A stretch of DNA of 64,000 bases from an uncultured Alphaproteobacteria bacterium (GCA_903831255.1 CAIKWZ010000043.1:124001-188000); one strand, 5' to 3'. Numbered from the stretch's first letter, positions 45,024-53,896 are shown. A program made the numbers and translations. The notes: generated by a model from the letters alone, not told the origin.

Positions 45024-45051
45024 GGGGCGAGCGCCTGTGAGCGCTCGCCCC
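45024..45051 (-). promoter_or_regulatory. Strong stem-loop between lipoprotein and receptor genes
   Basis: Perfect 11-bp arms 45024-45034 and 45041-45051 (GGGGCGAGCGC/GCGCTCGCCCC) around a six-base loop, 7 nt past the lipoprotein stop and 27 nt before the receptor start. No T-run follows. It probably slows or stops part of the transcript, so more lipoprotein than receptor is made. Confidence 0.65.
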
Positions 45052-45058
45052 GGGATCA

Positions 45059-46552
45059 TCAGCAGGAGGTCCCGCCGGTCAGGCCGCAACTCCAGGTCTT
45101 GTACCAGCTCACCGCACTGTCGCTGACCGCACCGATCTTGGTCGGCGCTGTCAGGAAGGTGGATCCGGCGTGGTTGACCGGCGTGGTGACCGTCACTGCG
45201 TTCTCGTTGGTTCCGTTGATGAAGGTACCCGAGAGGCTCGAGGTTCCAGCCGAGGTGTTGTTCGCTCCGGCGTTGAACACCGTCGTGGTCTCGGTGAGGT
45301 TGCCGTCATCGCGGAAGGGCGAGGTGCAGCTGAAGAAGACCGAGTTGAAGGTCGGAGCTGCGGTGATGGTGTCTGCATCGTCGATGTCGAGACAGGCGCT
45401 GGTTCCGGTCTTCACCACGATCGAGTTCCAGAGCTTGATCCCATTGCCCGAGTTGATGACCATCGCATCGGAGGTTGAGGAGCGTCCGATGATTGTCGCA
45501 TTCGAGATGCGGGGGATGGTGTTCAGCGAGAAACCGCCGGTGACGGGGGTTCGGGTTCCCGCAGAGCTGAACTCAAATCCACGATCGCCGCCGTTGGCGC
45601 GCTGCACGATCAGCACGTTCTGGACGGCTCCGCGCCAGCCGGTGTCGACATCAAGACTGTCGTCATCATTGCCGGTCAGGATGATGTTCCGCAGGTTGAC
45701 CGTACCGCCGAAGAGCTCGATCCCGTCGTCGGAGGAGTTATGGACCTGAACGTTTTCGATCGTGGTTCCGTTTCCAACCCCGGCGAGCGTGATGCCGTTG
45801 AGCTCGTTATTCGGAAGGATCTCGAAGCCCGAGTGCTGAACCCGCACAAAGCTCAGACGGCCGCTGTTATCCGACGGCGTATTGCCGCCGTAGAAGGCGT
45901 TGGTGCCCTCGACCTGAGACACGCAGGCGATATTCGGCGGAGTGACCCCGGTAGGGCATCCCGCTGAGGTCGGTGCGCGGCCCAGGACCACGAGGCCGCC
46001 CCACTGTCCGATCGAGTCGACGGTCGTCGATCCCTCGATGCTCTGCCGGCTGGTGAAGATAACCGGATCGGCGACCGTGCCGACGGCGAAGATCTGCGAG
46101 CCACGGTTGACCACGATGTAGTCAAGGCCGCCCGAGCCGAAAATGCGGACGCCCGGGTCGACGGTCAGAATGCCCTGGCTGCCGCCCGCGGCGGGAGAAG
46201 AGGGGTCTGCGCCGAGATCGACGCCCACGTTCACGCGGCCGCTGATCGAGTAGATCGTGCCGTCGCGCTTGGGGATCACGAAGTTGCCGGTGATGGTGCT
46301 CGGCAGCTGACAATTGCGGAGGTTGGAGATCACGCCGACATTGTTGAAGCCTGAGGGGCAATCAGCTGCAGGGCCGGCGGGCGGCGAGGGCGGCGGAGGC
46401 GGCGGGGGGGAAGGCGGGGGCGAGGGAGGAGGGGAAGGAATGAAGACGCCTTCTCCAGGGGAGGCGACGCCGTCGCTCCCGGAGCAGGCTGCGGCGCCGG
46501 TGACGGCGAGGCAGGCCAGTAGGGCCGCCCGGACGGCTTGGTTCGATGACAT
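45059..46552 (-). CDS. Proline-rich surface lipoprotein with a beta-helix body (ElpS-like by context)
   Basis: A 497-residue exported lipoprotein. The signal peptide (MSSNQAVRAALLACLAVTGA) ends in AAAC with Cys23 as lipid site. A linker of Pro and Ser repeats (about residues 36-58) follows. The body is repetitive, with Asn/Gly/Thr-rich turns such as NGITLAGVGNGTTIENVQVHN and DDGIELFGGTVNLRNIILTGN, as expected of a right-handed beta-helix. ATG 46552 has GAGGGAGAG upstream. A Pho box lies about 106 nt upstream. Caulobacter crescentus has a T2SS-secreted, phosphate-starvation lipoprotein ElpS in a similar locus; homology was not tested here. The beta-helix may bind or process a polymer; no catalytic motif is seen. 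Confidence 0.8.
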   Translation of the reverse strand: MSSNQAVRAALLACLAVTGAAACSGSDGVASPGEGVFIPSPPPSPPPSPPPPPPPSPPAGPAADCPSGFNNVGVISNLRNCQLPSTITGNFVIPKRDGTIYSISGRVNVGVDLGADPSSPAAGGSQGILTVDPGVRIFGSGGLDYIVVNRGSQIFAVGTVADPVIFTSRQSIEGSTTVDSIGQWGGLVVLGRAPTSAGCPTGVTPPNIACVSQVEGTNAFYGGNTPSDNSGRLSFVRVQHSGFEILPNNELNGITLAGVGNGTTIENVQVHNSSDDGIELFGGTVNLRNIILTGNDDDSLDVDTGWRGAVQNVLIVQRANGGDRGFEFSSAGTRTPVTGGFSLNTIPRISNATIIGRSSTSDAMVINSGNGIKLWNSIVVKTGTSACLDIDDADTITAAPTFNSVFFSCTSPFRDDGNLTETTTVFNAGANNTSAGTSSLSGTFINGTNENAVTVTTPVNHAGSTFLTAPTKIGAVSDSAVSWYKTWSCGLTGGTSC

Positions 46553-46657
46553 GGGTCTCTCCCTCGGAACATGGTCCGACCAGGAAGGAGACGCCCTTGT
46601 GTCAGGTCGCCCTCGCTGGTCCATGGGAAGTCGTTAACGTCTTTTGACGACGCTCTT

Positions 46658-46686
46658 TTGACAGTTGTATGACAGTTTTGTTTCAG
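46658..46686 (-). promoter_or_regulatory. Pho box (PhoB site) upstream of the lipoprotein-receptor-gsp operon
   Basis: On the minus strand three 7-base repeats occur with an 11-nt period: CTGAAAC (46686-46680), CTGTCAT (46675-46669) and CTGTCAA (46664-46658), separated by AAAA and ACAA. The last two match the classic PhoB consensus CTGTCAT, 4 nt, CTGTCA almost exactly. The site overlaps the 3' end of the prepilin peptidase gene and lies about 106 nt before ATG 46552. It should activate the operon when phosphate is low. Confidence 0.8.
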
Positions 46687-47237
46687 TTGTAGGGAAGGCC
46701 GGTCAGCCAGAGGATCCAGATTCCGGCTGCGAGAAATGGCCCAAAGGGAAGAGCCGCCTGTGGTTCCCAGCGCCTATAAATTATTGATTTAATGATAAAA
46801 AACAGGATCCCGGCGAGGGCTGCGATCAGGCAGATGAGGGGCAGGGCGCTCCAGCCCAGCCAGGCGCCGCCCGCGGCGGCAAGTTTTGCATCCCCCCGGC
46901 CGAGTCCCTCACGGCCTCGTATGTGACGATAGAGCGCCTCGAGAGAGGCCAGCGCCAGGTATCCTGCGACACCGCCGATGATCCGCGTGATCAGGGAAGG
47001 TTCGACGCCGAGCGCGCCCAGTCCCAGCCCGAAAATCACGAGGCCGATGGTCAGCTCGTCAGGAAGAATCATCCGGTCGATATCGACGAAGGCGGCCCAG
47101 GCGAGGCCGAAGGCAAGGATAGCGCCCGCCGGAGCAAGTCCTTGAGGGCCAAGAACGAGCCCGCTCAGGGCGGCGAGCGCGCCGACGCCTATGGCGGCGA
47201 GTGCGAGCCTCGGGGGCAGGGCCAGAGACCCTTTCAT
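46683..47237 (-). CDS. gspO: Prepilin peptidase, A24 catalytic domain only
   Basis: A 184-residue polytopic aspartic peptidase that cuts the leaders of GspG-K. Catalytic aspartates are Asp54 (or Asp52) in FVDIDRMILPDEL and Asp116 in GLGRGDAKL. The N-terminal methyltransferase domain with its cysteine zinc motif, found in PilD, is missing, so pseudopilins may be cut but not methylated by this protein. ATG 47237 has GAGGGGAG six bases upstream; ATG 47261 is less likely. The Pho box of the next gene covers its stop codon. Confidence 0.88.
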   Translation of the reverse strand: MKGSLALPPRLALAAIGVGALAALSGLVLGPQGLAPAGAILAFGLAWAAFVDIDRMILPDELTIGLVIFGLGLGALGVEPSLITRIIGGVAGYLALASLEALYRHIRGREGLGRGDAKLAAAGGAWLGWSALPLICLIAALAGILFFIIKSIIYRRWEPQAALPFGPFLAAGIWILWLTGLPYN

Positions 47238-47356
47238 GTGATTCTCCCCTCGTTTCGACACTCTGGAGCGTGTGCGGGCGTCCTTGTCACCTCCAGTCAG
47301 CCGAGACTAGCATTGGCGTGCTGCGGACGCAGCGGCGTCTGAGGAGATTCGGCGGT

Positions 47357-49582
47357 ATGCGACTGACGATTTTGGCGGCTGTGGCGGTCGGACTCGCCGG
47401 GCTTTTTCCGGCCCATGCGGACAGGTTGACCCTCGACCGGGCGTTTTCCGACCCGCCGCTCTCGGGCCCGGTGGCGAGAGGGGTTCAGACCTCTCCGGAT
47501 GGCCGCTTCGTGACCTGGATACGTCCTCAGGAGGGTCGTAGCCGCACAACGGATCTCTGGCTTCTCGAGACAGCCTCTGGGCAGTCACGTCGTCTGATCG
47601 ATGCAGGCGCTCTGATCGAGGCGGGTCGCGAGTTGTCGGAGGAAGAAAAAAGTCGGCGCGAGCGACAGGGCGTCCAGACGTCCGGCGTGGTGGACTATCA
47701 GTGGGATGAGGAAGGTCGGTTTATTCTCGCGCCCGTTGAAGGCGATTTGTTCCTCTATGAGATGGCGGGTTCAAAGCTTCGTCGTCTGACCGAGACCTCT
47801 GCCGACGAGATCGACGCCAAGGTGTCGCCCAGGGGGCGGTTTGTCTCCTTCGTGCGAGAGGATGATCTCGTCATTATGCCTTCGGGCGGCGGCGCGGAAC
47901 GCGCGCTGACGGAGGGCGGCTCGACCGACCTCAGCTGGGGAACGGCCGAGTTCATCGCTCAGGAGGAGATGGGGCGCAGCACGGGTTATTGGTGGTCGCC
48001 CGATGAAAGCCGTATCGCCGTCACCAGGGTGGATCAGACAGGCGTAGATATCGTTCCGCGTCCGGACGTGAACGCCTCCGGGGCCGTGATCGTCAATCAG
48101 CGCTATCCCCGGGTCGGTCGACCCAATGCGCGTGTCGAGCTCCATGTCGTATCCGTCTCAAACGGGGCGAAGGTTCGCGTCGATCTTGGCGCCGACAGCG
48201 ACGTTTATCTGGCGAGGGTCGCCTGGGCGCGTGATGGGCGTATCCTCTATGTTCAGCGCCAGTCGCGCGACCAGAAGCGCCTCGATCTCCTGGCGGTCGA
48301 TCCCTCCTCCGGACGATCCCGGGTGATCCTTACGGAGGAAAGCCCGCACTGGGTGGAGATCACCGACGATTTCCGGCCGCTCAAGACGGGTAATTTCCTC
48401 TGGTCGTCGGAACGCAGCGGACATCGTCATCTTTACCTCTACCGCGCGGACGGCGAGCTCATTCGTCAGGTGACCTTCGGCGACTGGCCTGTCGACGCCG
48501 TGATCGGGGTCGATGAGGCGTCCCGTACGGTCTTTTTCGGGGCCAGTCGCGATACGCCGATCGAACGGAGGCTTTATTCGGAAAGCTATGGTCGTCCCGC
48601 AGGGGTGAAGGCTCTGACCGCAGCAGGCGGCTGGTGGTCCGGCGAAGTGGCGAGTAACGGAAAGGCGTTCGTCGGCTCCTATCAGGATCCGTCGACCCCG
48701 CCGCGCACCGGCGTCTACGCGCTTGATGGCCGTCTGATCCGCTGGATCGAGGAAAATCCTCTTACCGCCTCTCATCCCTACTTTCCCTTTGTCGGGAGGC
48801 ATCGAGTTGCTGAGTTTGGAACTCTTAAGGCATCCGACGGCCAGGACATGCACTGGATGATGCGCACCCCGCCGGGCTTTGATCCGAACAAGAAGTATCC
48901 CGTGATCGTCACTGTCTACGGAGGTCCCGCCAGCGCGCTGGTGGCCCGTCGCTGGATGTCGCCGACCGATCAGCTTTATCTTGAGGCGGGATACATCCTG
49001 TTCACGCTCGATAATCGCGGCACGCCAAATCGTTCGACGGCGTTCAAGACGGCCATACATCGGCGGATGGGAATTCCCGAGACGGCCGACCAGATCGTCG
49101 GCGCGCGCTTCCTCGCCGGGCTGCCCTATGTCGACGCTTCGCGTATCGGCGCCACGGGCTGGTCGAACGGAGGGTTCATGACCCTGCTCATGCTGACCGA
49201 GCCGGGCTCTCCCTATGCGGCTGGCGTCGCCGGCGCGCCTCCGACGGACTTCCGTCTGTACGACACGCACTACACCGAACGCTTCATGGAGACCGATGCG
49301 AACAATCACGACAACTATGAGGCCTCCGATGTCGTCAACCGGATCGACGCGCTGCGATCTGGCGCGCTTATGCTCATCCACGGCATGGCCGACGACAACG
49401 TGACCTTCGACAACTCGACGCGTCTGATGGCCGCTCTTCAGGCGCGTGGAACGGCCTTTGAGACCATGCTCTATCCTGGCCTGCGTCATCGCGCAGGCTG
49501 GACCCAGGCCCATCTCAGGCATCGCATGGAAGCCACGCTTGATTTCTTCAACCGCAAGCTGAAGCCGGAGGCTGCGCCGTGA
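47357..49582 (+). CDS. Dipeptidyl-peptidase-IV-like S9 serine peptidase, secreted
   Basis: A 741-residue prolyl-oligopeptidase-family enzyme with signal peptide MRLTILAAVAVGLAGLFPAHA. An eight-bladed propeller is followed by an alpha/beta-hydrolase. The DPP IV double glutamate is Glu203-Glu204 (AQEEMGRSTGYWW). Catalytic Ser603 is in GWSNGGF, Asp679 in GMADDNV and His711 in YPGLRHRAGW. It removes X-Pro or similar dipeptides from peptide N-termini. ATG 47357 has GAGGAG upstream. It overlaps the M28 gene as GTGA. It fits the peptide-import theme of the window. Confidence 0.93.
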   Translation: MRLTILAAVAVGLAGLFPAHADRLTLDRAFSDPPLSGPVARGVQTSPDGRFVTWIRPQEGRSRTTDLWLLETASGQSRRLIDAGALIEAGRELSEEEKSRRERQGVQTSGVVDYQWDEEGRFILAPVEGDLFLYEMAGSKLRRLTETSADEIDAKVSPRGRFVSFVREDDLVIMPSGGGAERALTEGGSTDLSWGTAEFIAQEEMGRSTGYWWSPDESRIAVTRVDQTGVDIVPRPDVNASGAVIVNQRYPRVGRPNARVELHVVSVSNGAKVRVDLGADSDVYLARVAWARDGRILYVQRQSRDQKRLDLLAVDPSSGRSRVILTEESPHWVEITDDFRPLKTGNFLWSSERSGHRHLYLYRADGELIRQVTFGDWPVDAVIGVDEASRTVFFGASRDTPIERRLYSESYGRPAGVKALTAAGGWWSGEVASNGKAFVGSYQDPSTPPRTGVYALDGRLIRWIEENPLTASHPYFPFVGRHRVAEFGTLKASDGQDMHWMMRTPPGFDPNKKYPVIVTVYGGPASALVARRWMSPTDQLYLEAGYILFTLDNRGTPNRSTAFKTAIHRRMGIPETADQIVGARFLAGLPYVDASRIGATGWSNGGFMTLLMLTEPGSPYAAGVAGAPPTDFRLYDTHYTERFMETDANNHDNYEASDVVNRIDALRSGALMLIHGMADDNVTFDNSTRLMAALQARGTAFETMLYPGLRHRAGWTQAHLRHRMEATLDFFNRKLKPEAAP

Positions 49583-50988
49583 TCTCACGTTCGCTCATCA
49601 CCCTCGCCCTCCTCGGCGTTTTCTCGGCGTGCGAGTCCCGCCCCCCTGAAAAGCCGCCGGAGAGCGTGTCCGCGGCGTCTATGACGAGCGTATCGGCCGA
49701 CCGATGCCCTGTGGGCGCGCTGATGGCGGAGGTTGATCCGACCCGGCTGCGCTCAGACATCGCGACAATGGTCTCCTTTGGGACCCGCCACACGCTTTCG
49801 GACACCGTTTCGACGACGAGAGGTATCGGCGCGGCGCGCCGGTGGGTCGAAAGCGAGTTCCGGCGCATGTCGCAGGACTGCGGCCAGTGTCTGGAGATCG
49901 CCACGCCTTCCGACGACGTGCGGGCGCCTCGCAACCCGGAAGGCGTTCCGGTGGTCAATGTGCTGGCCATTCAGAAGGGGCGTCGTGATCCGGGCCGGGT
50001 AATCATCATCTCGGGTCACCTGGACAGCCGCGTCAGCGATGTCATGGATGCGACCTCCGACGCTCCGGGCGCCAACGATGACGCCTCGGGAACCGCAGCC
50101 GTGATCGAGGCGGCGCGTATTCTCTCACGCCGATCCTTCGACGCCACTCTGGTCTATGCCGCCCTCAGCGGCGAGGAGCAGGGCCTTCTGGGAGGCAAGA
50201 TCCTCGCCGATTATGCGAGACGCAGAGGCTGGAAGGTTGAGGCTGTCCTCAATAACGACATCATCGGCAACACCGGGGGCAGCTCAGGGGAGCGTGTGGA
50301 CGGGCGCGTTAGGGTCTTCACTGAGGGCGTGCGCAGTCTCGAGACGCAGGCCATGGCGGATGCGAGAACTTCGAATGGAGGCGAGGTGGACAGCCCTTCG
50401 CGGAATCTCGCCCGTTTCATTGATGGCGTCGCTGACGATTGTCTTGAGGCCTTTGACGTCATGATGATCTACCGCCGGGACCGTTTTGGGCGGGGCGGCG
50501 ATCAGGTGCGCATGCTTGAGGCGGGGTTCCCGTCCGTGCGGGTCACGGAAGGCGCGGAGAACTATACGCGCCAGCACCAGGATCTTCGTGTGGAGAACGG
50601 GATCAACTATGGCGACACGCTCGAAGGCGTCGACTTTCCTTATCTTGCCCGGGTCGTGTCGCTGAATGTGGCCTCTCTCGCAATCCTCGCCTCGGCGCCG
50701 CCTCCTCCGACGGAGGTTCGCATTGAAGGAGCGGTATCTCCCGACACGGTCGTCAGCTGGTCAAAGGTCGAGGGCGCAACCGGGTATCGGATCTGGCGGC
50801 GGCCGACGACTGAGGCGGTCTGGACTTTGAGCGTCGAGACCGGCCCGAACGAAACGTCGCTTCGCCTGCCTGGCGTGATCATTGACGACTGGTTCTTCGG
50901 GGTCGCAGCCCTGGGAGCGGATGGATTGTCCTCACCTGTTCAGTTCGCCGGGCCTGTCGGGGCGTTTTTCCCTCCGCCGACAGACTGA
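49579..50988 (+). CDS. M28-family zinc aminopeptidase lipoprotein with fibronectin-like tail
   Basis: A 469-residue lipoprotein (signal LALLGVFSAC). It starts at GTG 49579, overlapping the previous stop. Zinc ligands of the M28 fold are visible: His in SGHLDS, Asp in GANDDASG, Glu-Glu in LSGEEQGLLG, Asp in LNNDIIGN and His in RQHQDLRV. Residues about 375-455 form a fibronectin-III-like domain (VVSWSKVEGATGYRIWRRP). It would remove N-terminal residues from peptides at the cell surface, and with the DPP forms a two-gene peptide-degrading unit. Confidence 0.92.
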   Translation: MISRSLITLALLGVFSACESRPPEKPPESVSAASMTSVSADRCPVGALMAEVDPTRLRSDIATMVSFGTRHTLSDTVSTTRGIGAARRWVESEFRRMSQDCGQCLEIATPSDDVRAPRNPEGVPVVNVLAIQKGRRDPGRVIIISGHLDSRVSDVMDATSDAPGANDDASGTAAVIEAARILSRRSFDATLVYAALSGEEQGLLGGKILADYARRRGWKVEAVLNNDIIGNTGGSSGERVDGRVRVFTEGVRSLETQAMADARTSNGGEVDSPSRNLARFIDGVADDCLEAFDVMMIYRRDRFGRGGDQVRMLEAGFPSVRVTEGAENYTRQHQDLRVENGINYGDTLEGVDFPYLARVVSLNVASLAILASAPPPPTEVRIEGAVSPDTVVSWSKVEGATGYRIWRRPTTEAVWTLSVETGPNETSLRLPGVIIDDWFFGVAALGADGLSSPVQFAGPVGAFFPPPTD

Positions 50989-51140
50989 CACGCGGCTCCT
51001 GACGCGCGGCTCGCACGAAACGCTGCGTCCCCGGAAGGAGAACGGGGCTTCCGAGGCGTATCGTCTGTGAGACTCCATCGATCGGCGTCATTGATCTGCT
51101 CGACGAACGGGATCAGGTCGCCGGCAGGGCAGGTGAAGCT

Positions 51141-52232
51141 TCAGTCAAAGCAGGCTTTCCGGATCGTCTCCCACTCTTCCTGAGACAGTGACGGGGCAAA
51201 GCCCCTGTCTCCGAAGGCGCGCGCTCGCTCAATCCTCCTCGCGGTATCGGGATGAGAACTCAGCCATTCCGGCAACTCGATCTCAACGGGGCCGGTCTCC
51301 TCCTTCCCGGCGGTCCATGCCTGCATGCGCTCGAAGGCATGGGCGAGGGCCGTGGGATTGATCTGCGAGGCGTCCAGCTGGCGCAGAGCATCTTCATCCG
51401 CGCGCGCCTCCTGAGCGCGCGTATATTGCAGACTGGTTGCCTGCCCGGCCAGCAGGATGATCTGCTGGCCCAGTCCCGAACCCCCTGTGACCAGGTCCAG
51501 CAGGAGACCAAGGCCCGCGGATCGGTAAAGGCCTGTCAGAGCGTCTCGATTGCGGACATGGGCGATCTCGTGAGCCATCACGGCCGCAAACTGGTCGGGG
51601 TGATCAAGCGTCTCGATCAGGCCTCTGGTCGCCATCACATACCCGCCGGGAAGCGCCATGGCGTTGGGAATGGGGGTGTCCACAAACTGGAATGACAGTT
51701 CGAAAGGTTCGGACTGGCTGTCATACAGACGATCAAGAAGCGGTCGCGCCGCCTGCTCCGCGGCCTGGGCCCTCGGCCCTTCGCAACGCGGATAGATCAG
51801 CGAAAGCTGTCCGGAGACGTTGGCCCCGAGGGTCGCCTCCGCCGCCGGCGGAGTGATCAGGGTCAGGGGTCCCGCCGCGAGTGGAACACCCACAAACAGG
51901 AACGCGCCGATCGCCGCCGCACCGGCGGTCAGGGCGAGGATCAGAGCGAGTTGGCCGCGATTTTTCTCGCCAGAGGAAAAGACCTTAGGCGCAGCCCGAA
52001 AGAGCTGGTCGCTGAGGGCATTTGAAAGTCTCAGTCGGCAGTCTGCGTCTGTTGTTGATCGAAGGCGCAGGCCGTTGCCGCGATCAAGAATCTCGAGGGA
52101 GGAATACGGCCAACTACGGACATCCTCTCCAGGGGAGCGTATAAGGAGAGACTGTCCGGAGAACTCAACTTCAACGACTCGCGCGCCGGCGGAGCGACCG
52201 TCGAAGAGAAGAGCGTCGTCGCCGCCCGACAT
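51141..52232 (-). CDS. M48-family membrane metallopeptidase
   Basis: A 363-residue protein with an N-terminal PH-like domain (residues 8-80), one strong helix (LALILALTAGAAAIGAFLFVGVPLAAG) and a periplasmic M48 zinc protease domain. The zinc motif is His221-Glu222-...His225 (VMAHEIAHVRNRD), with the third ligand in AREARADEDAL-like text (RAQEARADEDALRQ). Members with this layout degrade envelope proteins. Its ATG overlaps the stop of the DUF898 gene (TGATG), a pair often found together. Confidence 0.9.
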   Translation of the reverse strand: MSGGDDALLFDGRSAGARVVEVEFSGQSLLIRSPGEDVRSWPYSSLEILDRGNGLRLRSTTDADCRLRLSNALSDQLFRAAPKVFSSGEKNRGQLALILALTAGAAAIGAFLFVGVPLAAGPLTLITPPAAEATLGANVSGQLSLIYPRCEGPRAQAAEQAARPLLDRLYDSQSEPFELSFQFVDTPIPNAMALPGGYVMATRGLIETLDHPDQFAAVMAHEIAHVRNRDALTGLYRSAGLGLLLDLVTGGSGLGQQIILLAGQATSLQYTRAQEARADEDALRQLDASQINPTALAHAFERMQAWTAGKEETGPVEIELPEWLSSHPDTARRIERARAFGDRGFAPSLSQEEWETIRKACFD

Positions 52233-53305
52233 CAGAAAGCGCCCCCAAGGTCTAGCGCATCCGCCATCCCTTCGCCGCTGGCCGGGCCTTTCGAGGACGC
52301 CTGGGAGATTTTAGAGTAGTCTAGGGCGCCTTCAGTACGCAGACGCAGCGCGGACTTTCTCCAGACCCGCATCTGGGCGGCCATGCCGCCGAACCCGAGC
52401 GTCAGGATGACAAGAGCGATGTTCCCGAAGATGAGGCTCAGCTGATCCTTTGCGCTCATGGCTGAAGACAGCTTGAGATCGCCGACGCTCAGACATCTCG
52501 CAATACGTCTTTGCATGACCGCCTCGTGCCAGGCTCCCAGCAGAAGAGCTGGCGGGAGAGAGAGGAAGAGCACGAGATAGATGAGGACGATGAAGCCTGT
52601 TGGGTCTGTTGAAGCCGCCATGTCCGCTCCAGCGGCGCTGGAAATTCCGAGAGCGACCAGAGGGATCAGGGACCCGAACCACGACAGGGCGAAACTCGTC
52701 CAGACCGGATCGCTGCTCGAACGTCGGCTTTCGTCCCAGACGAAGGGCGTGTCTCCAAAACTTGCTTCGCTCCACATCCTCCTGGCGAGACGCAGGCGCA
52801 TCACGGGAGCATACCATCCAAGTGTGATGAAGGTGAGGAACAGATAGCCCAGCGTGGCCGTGCCGTAACCCAGAGGAGAGCCGGACTGAGAGAAGCGCAC
52901 CCCTCGCCAGAGTGTTCTCGATAGCTGGTATCTCCGGGCAAGATAAACTGCGGTTCCAATGAGAAGAAACAGGCCGATATAGATCAGAAGCACGATTGCG
53001 ATCAGGAGCGGAGGAGAGCCCACGAGCACCTGAACGGCAAGAAGTGCGACGGCAAGGGGAAGGCTGACCGTGACGGTTCCGATCAGGAAGCCGATGAAAA
53101 GTTCGGAGCCTTTGCCAGTGTATTCCAGAGGCTCGCCGTCCACGAGGGTGTCGGCCCACAGTCTGCGCCGCATCTGCGTGCGTCCCCAGAAACGAAACAG
53201 GGTCAGCGTCGGAATGGAAAGGAGGGCGGTGTAAAAGCCCATCCAGACAAAGGATCCGATCCGGGATCGCTGGTCCACGTTTATGGAGTTCTCAGCGCTC
53301 ATCAT
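52232..53305 (-). CDS. DUF898/YjgN-family membrane protein
   Basis: A 357-residue membrane protein with about six helices. The N-terminal GFYTALLSIPTLTLFRFWGRTQMRRRLWADTLVDGEPLEYTG is the repeated YjgN motif, and a second copy occurs as LFLTFITLGWYAPVMRLRLARRMW with FVWDESRRS. The function of the family is unknown. Tandem ATGs at 53305 and 53302 begin the protein, with GGGGG upstream. Cotranslated with the M48 protease, which may be its partner. Confidence 0.88.
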   Translation of the reverse strand: MMSAENSINVDQRSRIGSFVWMGFYTALLSIPTLTLFRFWGRTQMRRRLWADTLVDGEPLEYTGKGSELFIGFLIGTVTVSLPLAVALLAVQVLVGSPPLLIAIVLLIYIGLFLLIGTAVYLARRYQLSRTLWRGVRFSQSGSPLGYGTATLGYLFLTFITLGWYAPVMRLRLARRMWSEASFGDTPFVWDESRRSSSDPVWTSFALSWFGSLIPLVALGISSAAGADMAASTDPTGFIVLIYLVLFLSLPPALLLGAWHEAVMQRRIARCLSVGDLKLSSAMSAKDQLSLIFGNIALVILTLGFGGMAAQMRVWRKSALRLRTEGALDYSKISQASSKGPASGEGMADALDLGGAF

Positions 53306-53896
53306 TTTATCCCCCGTCCGAATTCGCTCACGAGAACCCGATAACAAGCCTAGAGGCGTCCGTGTTCGCCAGTCAACGGGCGTCGGCTCGCTGATCATCG
53401 GCCACATAGAAATAGAGGTCTCGAGCCGCCGCTCGCGTAAGTCTCTCGCCAAGGGAGATGTTGTTGCTCAATCAATCTGGGACCTCGGGGGGCTCTGCGG
53501 CCGTGAAGCTTGGCCATCCTGGTCTTCGGACGCCGAAACGTTCGTCTCTGAGCATTCGGACTTCATAGCCCTGGAGCCCGCGGCAGTCGTTCATAGACCT
53601 GCGCTGCTGCAATCTGCGCATCCATAGGTGGTCGTTTACATGGTCCAACCCGCGACGTCAGGGGTGTCGGTCGAGGGCGAGAGATATCTCCCGATGCCGG
53701 GCGCATGTGATTGCGCCGGAGGAGGAGACCTGCGGCGCGGCCCGAAAGAGCTTATCGCTAGGGGAATGTGACAGTCTGAGCCGACAGTCCGAACAGCTGG
53801 TCTCCGAGGCAGGAGACTTGAGGGCCGCCTGCGCGCAACCGGATGATGCGCCTGCGGGTGGCCAAGGGCTCGGGGCGCACCATGCCGCATGAGCGG
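53306..53896. other. Gene-poor stretch with a decayed protease fragment
   Basis: No complete gene. The only recognised part is a fragment resembling the M48 gene (53709-53800). The rest has short frames without motifs and presumably holds the DUF898 promoter. Confidence 0.5.
53709..53800 (-). pseudogene. Fragment duplicating part of the M48 peptidase gene
   Basis: The minus strand encodes ETSCSDCRLRLSHSPSDKLF followed by RAAPQVSSSG. The M48 protein has TTDADCRLRLSNALSDQLF followed by RAAPKVFSSG at the corresponding place, with clear DNA similarity between 51970-52045 and 53709-53788. Nothing of the protease domain is present and no start codon fits. It is a leftover of a duplication or recombination. 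Confidence 0.65.
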
